A stretch of 64,000 bases of DNA, taken from Membranipora membranacea. Taxonomy: Eukaryota; Bryozoa; Gymnolaemata; Cheilostomatida; Membraniporidae. Position 1 is the stretch's first letter; every line of letters begins with the position of its first letter. The notes below the pieces were generated by a model. It was not told the DNA's origin and ran no database searches. It saw only the letters and a list, made by a program, of their open reading frames with translations. Below are positions 49,248 through 61,300 of this stretch, in pieces. The translations under genes were made by a program, and so were the position numbers. The stretch spans positions 22,630,001-22,694,000 of the forward strand of contig OU612072.1 of the NCBI GenBank assembly GCA_914767715.1, given 5' to 3'.

Positions 49248-49432
49248 TACCCACAAAGATATATAGAGAGGGAACTCTTAGAACACATTTCTCACTGGAT
49301 TCTGAAAAATTGTCTCCTTTTGACCAGACATCAATCATATTATTATGATTGATGTCTGGTCAAAAGGACTGATGTCTGGTCTGTGAGAACTGTGTTCTAA
49401 GAGTTCTCGCTCTAAATATCCTTGTGGGTACT
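49248..49432. mobile_element. Foldback element in an SLC6 intron
   Basis: Ends tacccacaaagatatatagag ... gaactcttagaacac and gtgttctaagagttc ... atatccttgtgggta are inverted. The centre is a second hairpin (tgaccagacatcaatca / tgattgatgtctggtca). A related terminus, ctttgtgggtactc, lies at about 48876. Confidence 0.7.
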
Positions 49433-50132
49433 CCGTTCCCACTCACATTGAACACTTCTTAGAGCTACCTTTGAATTCGCTTCACCATCACACTGGTATC
49501 TGATTTTTGTTGTGTTTTCGAACTTATTTATTCTAGAATGTGCTACAAAGATTACTGCTAGTGCCTTTGTCTTGAAATTAACCACTTGAATTTGTTTGCA
49601 TGAGTAGTAAAAACACACAGTTTTTGTCTTATCAAGTGATAGTTTAGAGAAATATTATTAAATATTTATTGAAATGATTAACCGCTTTTGTGAACCGGGT
49701 AGGTTGACACCTTTGGTTTATACCAGTCGGCGTCAAATTACAATAAGCTATATTATGAAGAGAGACTTTCATTACTAAAGCTCGAAGAGCTAAAAATACA
49801 TCCTGATATTCTTTGTTTTCGATATAATATTGGAAAGGTTAAGGAATTTGAGAGTCATCCGTGCGAAATATTTTTTGGAAACCCGAGGTCACCCTTCTAT
49901 AAATAGGACAGCATTTATAGACAATGATATTTTCATAAATACACCTGACTGCTTTATTTTTTTTGGTTTATTTATGCATGGTCTTTATTTGCCATTGACT
50001 TTGATCGGCAATGATAAAGTATATATATGTATATGTATATGTATAAAGAGATGGAGTTTGTGGGTAATTTAGTGGTCAGTTATCGCATTCTTCAAATAAT
50101 ATGACAAGGGGAAGAGAATTAAATCGACATCA

Positions 50133-50190
50133 GTGGGATTCGAACCCACAACCTTCAAATAACAGCTAGCCACCTATTTGTTGTACATTC
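50133..50190 (-). repeat. SINE family B fragment
   Basis: The B-box region GTGGGTTCGAATCCCACTG and the preceding GAAGGT match the SINE at 55083-55320 on the same strand. The head is degenerate (AGGTGGCTAGCTG). Confidence 0.6.
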
Positions 50191-50319
50191 TTGGACTTTT
50201 AAAAGACATTACAATTTTTAACATTTATTGTCATCTCTCATACTTTTAACACCACATTTGCGGTGTTTTACATTGATTGTACTGTCTCACCACGTTCGAA
50301 TACCACTCTCGGATTTCAA

Positions 50320-50755
50320 ACACATCACAGTTTTTAATATTTATTGTACAAACACTATTTAAAACAACACGGATTTTTAAAATATGTTTGTGCCTGTGCC
50401 TAAACATAGCTGTCACTGTAAAAATTCTAACACATTTACGCTTTTTAATATTTAATGCACAAACACTATTTAAAACAACTCGGATTTTTGAGATATATTT
50501 GTGCCTGTGCCTAAACATAGCTGTTACTGTACAAATTCTAACACATTTACGCTTTTTAATATTGATTGCACAAACACTATTTAAAACAACTCGGATTTTT
50601 GAATTATATTTGTGCCTGTGCCTAAACATAGCTGTTACTGTACAAATTCTAACACATTTACGCTTTTTAATATTGATTGCACAAACACTATTTAAAACAA
50701 CTTGGATTTTTGAATTATATTATTTTGTGTCTGTGCCTAAACATAGCTGTTACTG
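50320..50755. repeat. 108-bp minisatellite, four units
   Basis: The unit contains aacactatttaaaacaactcggattttt and gtgcctgtgcctaaacatagctg. The 108-bp period is a multiple of three, so long ORFs appear on both strands. It lies in an SLC6 intron and I see no reason to call it coding. Confidence 0.85.
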
Positions 50756-51213
50756 ATCAGGAATAAATAAGCTATATAATAAAACTTGTCTCCATGAAAA
50801 ATTGTTGAATATTCTGGTAGTACGTAGTCAATAAGGTGATCATGTGTGGGTAACGGACCAATTCACTTTGTGAGTAGGAACCTCGAATTCAGTTTTTTAC
50901 TTCAACATGCTACTCATTGGGAATGTCATGAGAAAAACACAAAGCCTAGGAATGTGAAATGCAATTATAATATGAGTGGGCAACGAGTTCTGAGATACTT
51001 ATTACCCAGGATAAGGAGTTGTCTCTCCTAAACCTGTAATCATGGTGAGTTTGTTTGAAAAATCCATTGGTTGGGAAATCCCTGGCTTTATTTTTTGCAA
51101 ATTGATCATAAATCAAAGCATACTGCATCATGTTTTGATACCATTATTCTTTTATCGAACAACTATTTTCTTTCTTTTCTCCCTTTCCCTCTTTCCCCCT
51201 CGGCACGTGGCAC

Positions 51214-51263
51214 ATTATCCCCCAGCTGAAGTCGACGCGCCAACCATTGCGCCACGAGGCCAG
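51214..51263 (-). repeat. tRNA-like fragment (Trp-tRNA-like head)
   Basis: The minus strand reads GGCCTCGTGGCGCAATGGTT then GCGCGTCGACTTCAG, like the D-arm and anticodon arm start of tRNA-Trp. The T-arm is missing, so this is a SINE head or tRNA relic, not a gene. Confidence 0.5.
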
Positions 51264-51619
51264 ATATATGTAGGAAAAAGGGGACATTTTTGGGCGGCAC
51301 AGTCCAAAACAGACCCAAAATTAACTCCCTGTAATAACATACAACCAATCTCAAACATACAATTATCTCACTTATCACCATGCATACAGTTTTATCAGGC
51401 TGATGATTATGAATGCTTTGGCCTGGGGGGAAATTCATCCGCTCCCAGTAAATAATATAGATTGGTAGCTCCTAGTCTTGAAGATTGAAATGGCAATATG
51501 TCACAGTCTTCTTTATCTCTAGAAAGTTCAAGCTAATTTCCTGTTTACGAATCTTAACATGTAATGCTGCAAATGACCATATAAATAAGATATAAGATAT
51601 AAAATATAAGATGCTCACC

Positions 51620-51910
51620 GTTGACATCATTGCTATCATTATTATCGTTCTTATCAACATCGATCACTAACAAAACTGACATCATCATGATGAGGATCAA
51701 TTCTGTCATAAATATCTTCATTATTGTCATTGCTATTGCCATCACTGCTGGGATCATCATGACCACTATTATCATCATAATCTTCAATATTGATATCACC
51801 ATCACCGCAATCAATATCATCATTGTCACCATCTCCATCATTGTCAACATTGACACTATCAGTATTCACATCATCATTAACATAATGACCGCTATTGTGT
51901 CTTTCAATCA
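51620..51910. repeat. Degenerate ATC/ATT trinucleotide tract
   Basis: Long run of atcat/attgt/accat-type triplets that opens several frames on both strands with Ile/Met/Asp-rich products. Low-complexity intron DNA. Confidence 0.8.
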
Positions 51911-54900
51911 TTCTAATAATACATTACCTTCCTTTACAAGGTTTATGATTGGAAGGAAGCCGCCATTATTCTGGAAGTTTTGCATTATGGGTATTAGCCA
52001 AGTCACAATATCCGTTAGTAACTTATAAAATCTTCCTTAGCATGTCCTAGTCCCGATAATATAGCCTGGACTGTGTGTGTATAATAGTGACCATCCCCAA
52101 TATTCACACATGCTAACTTTGACATCAACTTTGTTAAAAAAATCTGTTTCTGCCTCATATTTTTGATGAGTTGAGATTCAATGAATACTTTAGTTATTGA
52201 ACTGTAAACATTCTGCATACCTTTGTAATTTCTAAAGAGTGTGTAAACTCCAGCTTATCTACCTAAATATTGATCCGTGTGCAGCTGTGCAATTAAACTA
52301 TTTTGTCCAACTCCTACCTACCATTGACTTGAAAACTTTGGACTCTAGATCCAGATCAAGTTGTCAAAGGGAGAACATGATACCAGTTACGCAATTTTTA
52401 TCTACAATCTCTGACCAACATCTTCTTCTCGTTTGCTCCTCTAGTTTGTGCTAATATTCGACTGGGCTAACTTCAAAACACTGAAATATGGAAACTATAA
52501 GTTCCCTATGTGGGCTCATGTAATAGGCTGGGGGATATCCATCTATGTGGTGGCAGCGATTCCAATCAAAGCCGCTGTCAATGTCGGGAGAACAAAAGGA
52601 GAGTCTCTGCTCGACCGCATCGTATGTATAGTAGAAGTTTTTCATATCTCTTTTCTTCTAATACAGAGAGAAAATGTGGGTTTAGTGAAGCATCGATTTA
52701 TTCTCATCTACATCAATCTTATATAATAGGAGAAAACTTCAACCCTAAATCGTCAATTAATATTGTGTAAAACAGGATGACACACACAGTATACCTTGTA
52801 CAGGATACATATTATGTCAGATTCATTTATGTAACCTGCCCAAGATTTTTTTAATATCCGGGTATATAGATTTAACTGAATTTTGATTTATGAAATTATT
52901 TAGTATAAGCGGACATTTTGCCAAGTCCTGATGATTAGAGAGTTAGAATATAACAAATTTACGATGAGAAAAACGGCGAAATTCACAACCCAATGGAAAT
53001 ATTTACTGGTAGGGTAATTTTTTCACAGGCATTAATAAAGATTCATGATTTTGTGAGCCTTGATACTGTTAAAATATTTTAACAAGAAAAGTTTTGCTAT
53101 TAAGTAAATAGCGCATTTTCCAAAATTGCAATTTATTATTTTTTCGATAGCTGTCAATCAAAATAATTATGGTCATGGCCCTGAAATCAAAACGCAAAAC
53201 TGATTATTGTAAAATTCTGAGAACTTGTTTGAATTACCATGCCTGGATATAATTTGTTGGTTATGCTGAAATTTTGGTTGCAGAAAAAGTGTGCAAGGCC
53301 AGCGTATGATTGGGGTCCAGCACTGCCCAAACATAGAATGTACATAGAATATGTACCAAACTGGCAGGTACACCCGATCGGGGACGCTGAAAGTCTAGGT
53401 TCTGAGGTGAGATGTCTCAGTTACACCCATTACTTTTATGATCAATTCCCCGCTCAATTTGGGTTCCCTGTTATAAATGTATTATATTTATAGAATTATC
53501 ACAAGAAGCCTAATGATGAAAGTCCATACTTGCAATGATATTATTATATATGGATCTATCAATATTAAATTGTGCAAACTAATAACAACCTTACAATCAT
53601 ATCCTTTATCTATATCAATACATTATTGAGGGTAAGCCTCTCACTTTTATCAGAATAGAAATAGTTATGCAATCATAAGCTGGTGATAGTAAGAAACATA
53701 ATATTATGTGAGTTGTTATCACTGCATGATACAAACATATACTTACACATATACTTACACATAACCTACACACTAGTTATGATAATCGAATCAGTCATAC
53801 AAACAAACTATAATCACCCGGTTATCTCAACATCCCAAGACCTGAGGGCTATGAAATTACCATCTACTTTGTAATAACACTTATGGTAATAACGACATGT
53901 TGTCAAGGAAAGATCAATTACCAAAACATGTTTTGTCATTACAGGTGATTGCGCAACGTGACTATGATAAGCGCATAGCAGTGGAATCAAATAAAGTCAG
54001 CCCCACCCAACCTGCACAGCCGGACCAAGGAGGCCACTCTGAACGTAATCCGGACACACAAAACCAGTGAAAACAGTGACACATGAAGTCTACATAATAA
54101 TGTGCAACACCTCAACTTTTGCGGTGATACGCCCAAAGTTCCTTATTTAAAACATTCGACATAATTACTGACGATGTGTTCAATTTGTTAACCCGGTGTT
54201 GTACATATTTGTGGCACAGTGCTTAGAGCTAAATACATACCATTATAAGGTATCATGACGCTGCATGATTTTATTTCTTTCTCACTGTAGCTGAGGAGCA
54301 TCAGTATTTTTGCAGGTTGAATTTGCTTTAATATAGGTGTGATGTTCGGGATTTGTGGTTTATATTAATGAGAAATAAAATGACCTACAAAATAATGAAT
54401 ATGCTTGTGAGTGACTTAGGGTTGCTCTCTTATTAAGAATGTTCCCGTTTGTGGTTTTGTGTCTTATGATGAAGTTCTTGGATGCCAGTGTGACAAAATG
54501 TTCCCTGCTACATACCCGAGCAAATCAAATAAGGAACTGTTCCAAAGTCTCATTTTCGAATATAGGTTATTAACTAAAAATAGCACCACCGTGGTAATGA
54601 TAACCTCTCAATAAACTTATCAAGGTTTTAAGCTAAAAAGACTCATTATAAAAATTTGACAAAGTTGTTGGTTCAAGTTGTCATAACCTGCATAACTTCT
54701 CAATCTATGACTCAAGACTGCACTTCATCGAAGTTTCAAATACGTATCCACCAAGAAATAATTAACCTAACTAGCAAAGAGTCCGTTATGATATTGGCTG
54801 TTTTCAGACTTCAAAGGCAGCTGTATTGTTTTGGTAAGCAAAGAATCACAATTTTCACTTTTCTATCTTGCTTTGTGACAATTTTTGAGCACCACATAAA

Positions 54901-55082
54901 TGCAACAAAACGATAGTTACCAGGGACAAAACCATTTAGTCTTAACAGCGCAATAAGACTAGATTTGTCACCTTGAAATCTCCTTCCGTTTCAGTTGTCG
55001 GCTGATTGAAAATCAATCTAACACAGTTTTCTTGGATACCTTTCAGAAGTGGGTGTGTCTTGTTGATTAAAAAAGGTTGATT

Positions 55083-55320
55083 AAAATCCGGTGGCATATC
55101 ACTCGCCCATCCCGAGGCATGGGCGGCGAAATATTAACGCCTTCATGGCAAGGCCGCAATATCTGCGCCAATTTGCTCTCAGTTTGCAGGCAGGTCGGAG
55201 CACACCTGGGGGCCAACCAATCCCCAGTAGAAGATGGACTGCAGTGGGATTCGAACCCACGACCTTCAACACTTGCGTGTTGAAGTCCGGCGCTCTAACC
55301 AACTGAGCCACCTCCTGTTT
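55083..55320 (-). mobile_element. tRNA-derived SINE (family B), near full length
   Basis: Read on the minus strand it starts GGAGGTGGCTCAGTTGGTTA (A-box), has an 8-bp anticodon-arm-like hairpin (TTCAACACGCAAGTGTTGAA) and a B-box GGTTCGAATCCC. About 140 bases of non-tRNA body and tail follow, with GGCGCAGATATTGCGGCC. Partial copies are at 31592-31715 and 50133-50190. The long non-tRNA tail argues against a functional tRNA. Confidence 0.8.
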
Positions 55321-56239
55321 GAGATTCAGGTCACAATTAGCGGTAGACTGCAGTTTAGACCATATCAAAGGTTCGCAGATTGTGTTGTTTTGACAAGACC
55401 AGTAACCCAAATTTCATGGCACAATCACACATTTATCTGTTTAGAATTATATGAAATTATATGACGATGGTAAATGGTATGGTATTACAGGCATAATAAT
55501 CTGTGTTGTATTATCTCAATTGCTGCCAGTGGTATTCCCTCTATTCACATTAACGTTCAGCATTGGCCTACAGTCTAATAATTTTGTCGGCTATGCTGCT
55601 TTCTTCCCGAGTTTTAATGCCTAGGTTTCCCTGCAAACATTGTACAACATTGGCGTAGTCGTAGCCCTGTGAGTCCCCAGAAACATTAGAAGGTCCCAAT
55701 TTATAAATAAAAGGTTCTACGAAAATTATCCAATTTTACAAATTTCCGACTTCCTGGCTTATAACAATCACTCTTTATCACAGGGTCAAAGTTAATTTTC
55801 TCTGTGTTTAGTATAAGAGGGAGCGCGTACCTGAGATAGTCATTCACTTTCTTTGCAAAGTTGAGTAAAATCGGGCTGCTGATATAGAATAGCTTGATTA
55901 TTAACTTCGATTATTTGTTTGAGAAGCTGACTATAAAGACAAAACTCCGTGATAGATATGATGAGAATATTTTAGATATTTTTGACATTTTATCGCAGTG
56001 TTCCCTTTGAGTTCTTTCTCCATAGTGATCTGTTTTCAGTCCATTTGAATGCAGGATAACTCAGAAAAACAAATAAGTTTTTAACCTGACTTGGAGTTTA
56101 CTGATCAATTCAGTCAATCTTAGTTCCTTTGTTCATACAAAATCTCCCATCAGAAACGTTCTTGTGACTTCTGAATGCTTTTATTTCATTGCCCTTTACC
56201 TTGTTTACCACCTGTTTCTCCCTGATGTTTGTAGAAATC

Positions 56240-57219
56240 ATGCAGATCATCGCTCTCCTTGCTGTTCTTATTGCTGCTGTGGGTGCCTGGCCAGGATCCT
56301 ACAGCGGATCCTACGGAAAGGGATACGGTGAGTTTTCTCTCTAGCAGTTTCAAAATTAAAATTGAAAAACTCTTTACCAGAACATCATCCAATATCTTCT
56401 CATGTTATTGGTGTATAATAAAACAGGCAATATCAATGAACTCAAAGCATTACCAGGCTTTACAAAAAGAGCTTTTGAATTAAAATATAATACCTAGTAA
56501 TGTGCATCTACATGTTTTAAAAATTCAATCCAACTATTTTTGTCCAAATACTAACTATACTTCAAACTCAGCTGTTAAAATATTAATTGTGTCATAATCC
56601 ATTCCATTCCATTCCAAACTCCATGCTCTATGCTGGGAGGGTTGCGGTCTGTGACATTATACCAACTGCACATTCGCTTATAACATTGTTGAAATAATTA
56701 TAATAGATTAATCAGCAGAACAGGGAAAAGCCTTTGATACACTATTCACTATTCTTTATACACTCATGAAATGATTGTTAATACAGTGTTGAGTTTACTA
56801 AATCTCTTTTATTATAAAAGTGCTGATCAATTAAGAGAAAATAAGCAAACATCTACTTATACAACTTTATAATGGGTGGTCTATAAACACAATACTCTAT
56901 TTAGGATTACCTGGGGAGTTCAACTATGTGTCAAAAGTTAATCCCCTATATTTCGTAACATGTGGTTATTATCTATAGAAAATTCTAAAAGTTGTGTTAT
57001 CTTGTTGAGTTATAATGCCTCAGTCAATAAAATATCTCAAACTCCGAGCCAAAAGCTGCTGAGTATATAGTTAGGTGCTATTATAAAAAAACATGGCTAA
57101 AGCGGCAATGTCATCTTTTAGATACTACTGTAGAAATTTCATTCATTCATTCATACATTTTAGCAGGTTACCATAAGAATAAAAAACATCCACATCCGGA
57201 ATTTGAAAAAATGCGTTAA
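56240..57219 (+). CDS. Small secreted basic peptide, two exons with alternative terminal exons
   Basis: Exon 1 begins after an acceptor (tttgtag, so an upstream UTR exon exists). It encodes MQIIALLAVLIAAVGA, a clear signal peptide, then WPGSYSGSYGKGY up to donor GTGAGT (exon end 56327). Exon 2 (57167-57219) gives YHKNKKHPHPEFEKMR and stops. The mature product of about 31 residues is Gly/Ser/Tyr then Lys/His-rich. The acceptor is a tandem tagcag, which can add one Ala. A further acceptor at 57240 gives an in-phase alternative end (GGSYGHSKKETQSK, stop 57281-57283), and another at 57490 is also in phase. The function is unknown; antimicrobial or matrix peptides have such composition, but that is only a guess. 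A TATAAGAG lies near 55812. Confidence 0.6.
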
Positions 57220-57283
57220 AGTTCCAAATATTACACCAGGTGGTTCATACGGCCACTCAAAAAAGGAAACTCAGTCTAAATAG

Positions 57284-58374
57284 AAGAGCTTACGTAATAG
57301 AATCCTTAAAACTGTAATTCAAGGTTAATGATAATATTAAATGTGTGACTTATCTCGACAACAGATTGAAGCATCTACTGATTTGTTAATAGCAGGTCAT
57401 TCAAAACAATGTGATGTCTGACCAGTTGGGCAAGAAAACATTCATATCGATCTGAAATAATGAATAACTAAATGACAACCTTTCTCTAGGTAGCTGGTGG
57501 TTCATATACTTGGTAATAAAAAAATCAAATAAAATCTATAAGCCTACATAATAGCAGTAAATTAGATATGTAAACATGTGAGCAGACAAAAGGTAGACCA
57601 TTTATATATGGTTGTTAGCCAGCCGGTAATACTACTAATTACTTTATATATATATATCAATCAGCACAGCAAAGTCAGTTCCATAAGGGTCAATAGTAAT
57701 ACTTCTTATGATCCTGGAGATCCCTTGAAATACCTGCCTTGTCATGGGTGTCTAGTGGTTGTCTGATTTCTGCACATCGAAATTAAGATCCCCACGACTA
57801 TTTCGGCCTGTGAAAAAAGAAGAAATTGAAAAACTATACTACCAATGTTTGATTGAGCCTTGCGATTTAAAACAAAAATTAATCAATCCTAACATCTCTT
57901 GATAACCGTATTATTAAATTTTTGACACATTATAAGACTTGTATGCTTTTTCTGTGGTTGCAAAAGTGTAATGCTCTAATTGCTTGGTATTTCCAAAATG
58001 AAAAAAATACTAGACTAAATAATTAACGTATGGCCTGGATTTGATACCACACTCTTTCTGTATCATAAAGTTTTCAATAGAAAGCATGCCGCGTTTTACG
58101 ATTATACGCCGAAATATCAACCCAAACTTGAGTGATGCATACCCTTTTATTGCTAGACCTAGATGCAAGTGGACCGAAAAGGACAGTATCACTTCAGTGA
58201 AATTCACATAGATGTATCAAAATACAAATTTTTAGTGTACTAAGTTTCATGAATAAGCTTAAGGTTTTGGTGACCAACAACTGATGGTTGAAGCACAACC
58301 CCACAAAGCGCTACTTAAGCTCACAATGGAAAGCTGATGCCATCATTGTAACTTGGCATCGATTTATTTCCAAT
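57284..58374. other. Intergenic, no supportable gene
   Basis: AT-rich sequence between the secreted peptide (plus) and the 3' end of the Roc-COR-caspase gene (minus). Only short chance ORFs are seen apart from the possible third terminal exon near 57490. Confidence 0.5.
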
Positions 58375-61300
58375 TTACTTAGTTATTAGAAAATGGGGAA
58401 AAACAAAAGACACATGTTGTTGGCGTGTGGGATATGATTTATAAACTTCTACAAACATTGAAGAACCTGACTGACCTTGAAACACCACCTCACTCTTAGC
58501 AGGATTCGGTGATACAGGATTGACCAGCTCATCTGGATGAGTAGTTCTCATATTAACTCCTGGTGATAGATAGAGCTTCCTATCATTAGTGAATGTACTG
58601 ATGGTGACAGGAAGCTGACGTTCAGGACTCCCTTCTCTTGGTGCCGAGTTTCTCACAACTGATTGGATCTAAACAATAAGGAGAATTAAACTGATTGACT
58701 GGTTCAGATTAATATCAGGCATTAGACACCAGCAGCAGGGAGTCCTGCTGACATTCCCTTGTCCTTTTTTTTCAAAAATGCAGCAATGGTAATATTTTGA
58801 TTATTTCAATAAGTTCAAAGAGAGGAGCATGATGGGTATCGTCTATATGTCTTATGTCAAAGATTGAAATACTTTACAAAATAGAGCAGTGTCTGTCAAA
58901 AGTGTATTAGACACCAGCAGGAATCAGTCTATCTGAAATCCCCTTGCCCTGGTTTTTCCATGATTTAATTACTTTTGATCTGGTTCAAAAAGAGGATCAA
59001 GATGGTTAACCTAAATTTGAGACCATGCCTTATTTTGACGATGGAAAAACTTTACAATAAGATATAACTTCAGAATATAAAGTAAGCGTTAGTTGAAGAT
59101 TAAATTCTATGTATTGATATGTTTATCTTTTGTAAAGCTATCAATATGAGAGTTATAATCTGTTTTGTATATCACTGTAAATTTAATGACCTTTGAAAAA
59201 CATGAGCAGCTGATTTTTTACCATATTACTTTACATTGAAGTGTAAATCAAATTATTCAGTGGGTAAAATCTAGTGAGTCAAATCAAGTGAGTCAAATTT
59301 AGTCGATGAGTCATCAGAGTTTGGTGAAGCACTTACCAGTTTACTGAGTTCTTCGACATGTTTACTTCCGGCCTGTTGATAGAATGTTGCTACGAAAGCT
59401 CTGATGAACACTGAACCGTAATTTTCATCTCTGAAGGCGGCATACTCTGGGCAAAGGAAAAAAGAGAAAGATTAAAAATATTCACTGAAATTATTGATTA
59501 AAAAGAATTGATGAAAACGCTGACTCAATATAATTGGCCTAATAAGAAACTTTTCAAAAATCTCTCAATACCTATTATTGGGGAAATGGCATGCTTATTT
59601 ATAGTAGTAATTTCATCCCCATTCTAAATAAAGGGTAGCGATCAGAAAGCAGAATTTATAGAAAATCTGATGATGCTATGCAGTTATGTATCGGCTCACC
59701 TTTTTAGAGGTATACACCCGAGGGTGCTGGGGGCTGGAACAATCAACAATGAAAGCTCCCACTGGGGGAGCTTTCATTGTTGATTGTGCCAGTCCCCAGC
59801 ACCCTCGGGTGTATACCTCTCCTAATTTCATCCCCATTCTAAATAAAGGGTAGCGATCAGAAAGCAGAATTTATAGAAAATCTGATGATGCTATGCAGTT
59901 ATGTATCGGCTCAGCTTTTGAGTGTTTGAGTTTATGGTTATATAACACAAGTATGAGCCACATAAATAAACAGTTTATCGCTGTTATTCATACCAAACTA
60001 ATTTCTCAAGCTGACGATGGACAGTAAGGTATTGACATCGCATTGGTATTTCTGTTGGATGCAATACCAACATAATTGCTGCACAAATACAATTTCTTAT
60101 CACCTGGGAAACTTGGATAGAAGACAATCAGGTCATCCATACATAAGTGGCTATCCTCTCTCAGTATGTCTCTAGGATTGGTAGGAACAGGATCAGCTGC
60201 CATGTCTTGAGGTTGTTGTACTGAAAATAGGGAAAAATAGCGGCTTAGTGAGAAATCATTTCAGAGTAGGAAGAAGAAAACAATTTAGATTAATTGCATA
60301 ATTTTGTTGTTAACAGAACAAATGTCTGACAATAAGAGACATCTGAAGTAAAGAAAGTGTGAGAACCATAACCCATTGTGAATAGCAGGAGGGCAGAGCT
60401 GGATGGATAATTTTCAACAGTGAGATTTATGATGAAATAAATGTCAGTGGTATGTTCGATATTTGATAAGATGTTAGCATCGTAATCCTTCATTCATCAC
60501 ACGTAATATTAAAATGGCAAAAATTTTCATTTATGTGTCATGAAGATCATAAATGGCTCAAAAAGTTTGCTAATCCTGGATTTTGTTTCACTTTTTTCAA
60601 AACCCAGTTAAAAAAGATTAGTCTTTCAGGTTTTTTAACTGAAGTTGATCACTTACTTCGTCTTCTCTGGGTTGCTGATCCTTCACTCAGTGTAACAACA
60701 GGATCCATTCTCATGATGTTAGCTGAAGGGAGTAGAGTGAGCATATAATAAATCATTATTATGCACAAAAGAGAATCTATTGCAAAGGAGTTGTGCTCTT
60801 TAAATAGAGATTTGAAATAGGGATTTATATGGATCAGTATTCAATTAAGATGGTTAGCTAGGGCTGCAAGTGGTATTCCACACCAGTATTTCAGTATTTA
60901 CTTGTACAGAGATAATAAATAAGAAAACGACCTCCTGAACATGATTGTAGTACAATCATCTTTGGTTTTCCTCTCATAGCTTGAAAGTTCTGAGGTGAGA
61001 GAAGTCTGTAGATATCCACCAATCTGATCATCTCGTTACCAACAGAGATAGTACCACTTCCTCCATGACTCATCAGCACCAGTACAAACATTCCTAGATT
61101 AGCATGTACAGATGTACGAGTTCTTCTATCCACATACTGAGTCTCACTGTGGATTGTCTTTATCAGCTCCTTCAGAAAAGAAAGTTAGTAAGATTCGATC
61201 GGAAGTAACGTTGATCATCAGGTATTTTTCAAATTTCAGCAATCGTATGATTTTTAACGGCATAACCATCTAAGAATGTCTAACAAGAGAGGCTCAAAGC

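Larger units (their letters stand above)
46896..54070 (+). pseudogene. SLC6-family Na/Cl-coupled transporter, 5' incomplete and frame-damaged
   Basis: Exons: 46896-47030 ([33 protein letters not shown]5), 47710-47931 (AGLAFVIYPMAVLNLPGSPFW, FFMLLTLGLDTQFALIE; TM7-8), 48482-48623 (VTQGG, ASGWNVIIICLTETA, YGYDRFAK), 51941-52013 (FMIGRKPPLFWKF), 52445-52621 (TM11-12, YGNYKFPMWAHVIGWG), 53284-53406 (YDWGPALPKHR) and 53945-54070 (tail, TGA). Order and motifs match neurotransmitter/amino-acid transporters of the SLC6 type. TM1-4 and the exon for TM6 are not found. The third exon has a net two-base insertion or one-base deletion near 48510, and the 48623/51941 junction is out of phase. It is therefore a decaying paralogue, or a gene with assembly errors and undetected exons. 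Confidence 0.8.

Noticed and set aside
50246-50756. 127- and 159-codon ORFs on both strands
   Set aside because: The 108-bp minisatellite period is divisible by three, so both strands stay open. There is no start context or domain, and the site is inside an SLC6 intron.
51554-52028. Ile/Met/Asp-rich ORFs of 85-135 codons
   Set aside because: Produced by a degenerate ATC/ATT tract; only 51941-52013 is a real (SLC6) exon.
55240-55316. Possible functional tRNA gene (minus strand)
   Set aside because: Good A and B boxes, but the acceptor ends do not pair and a SINE body and tail follow; sister copies share that tail.
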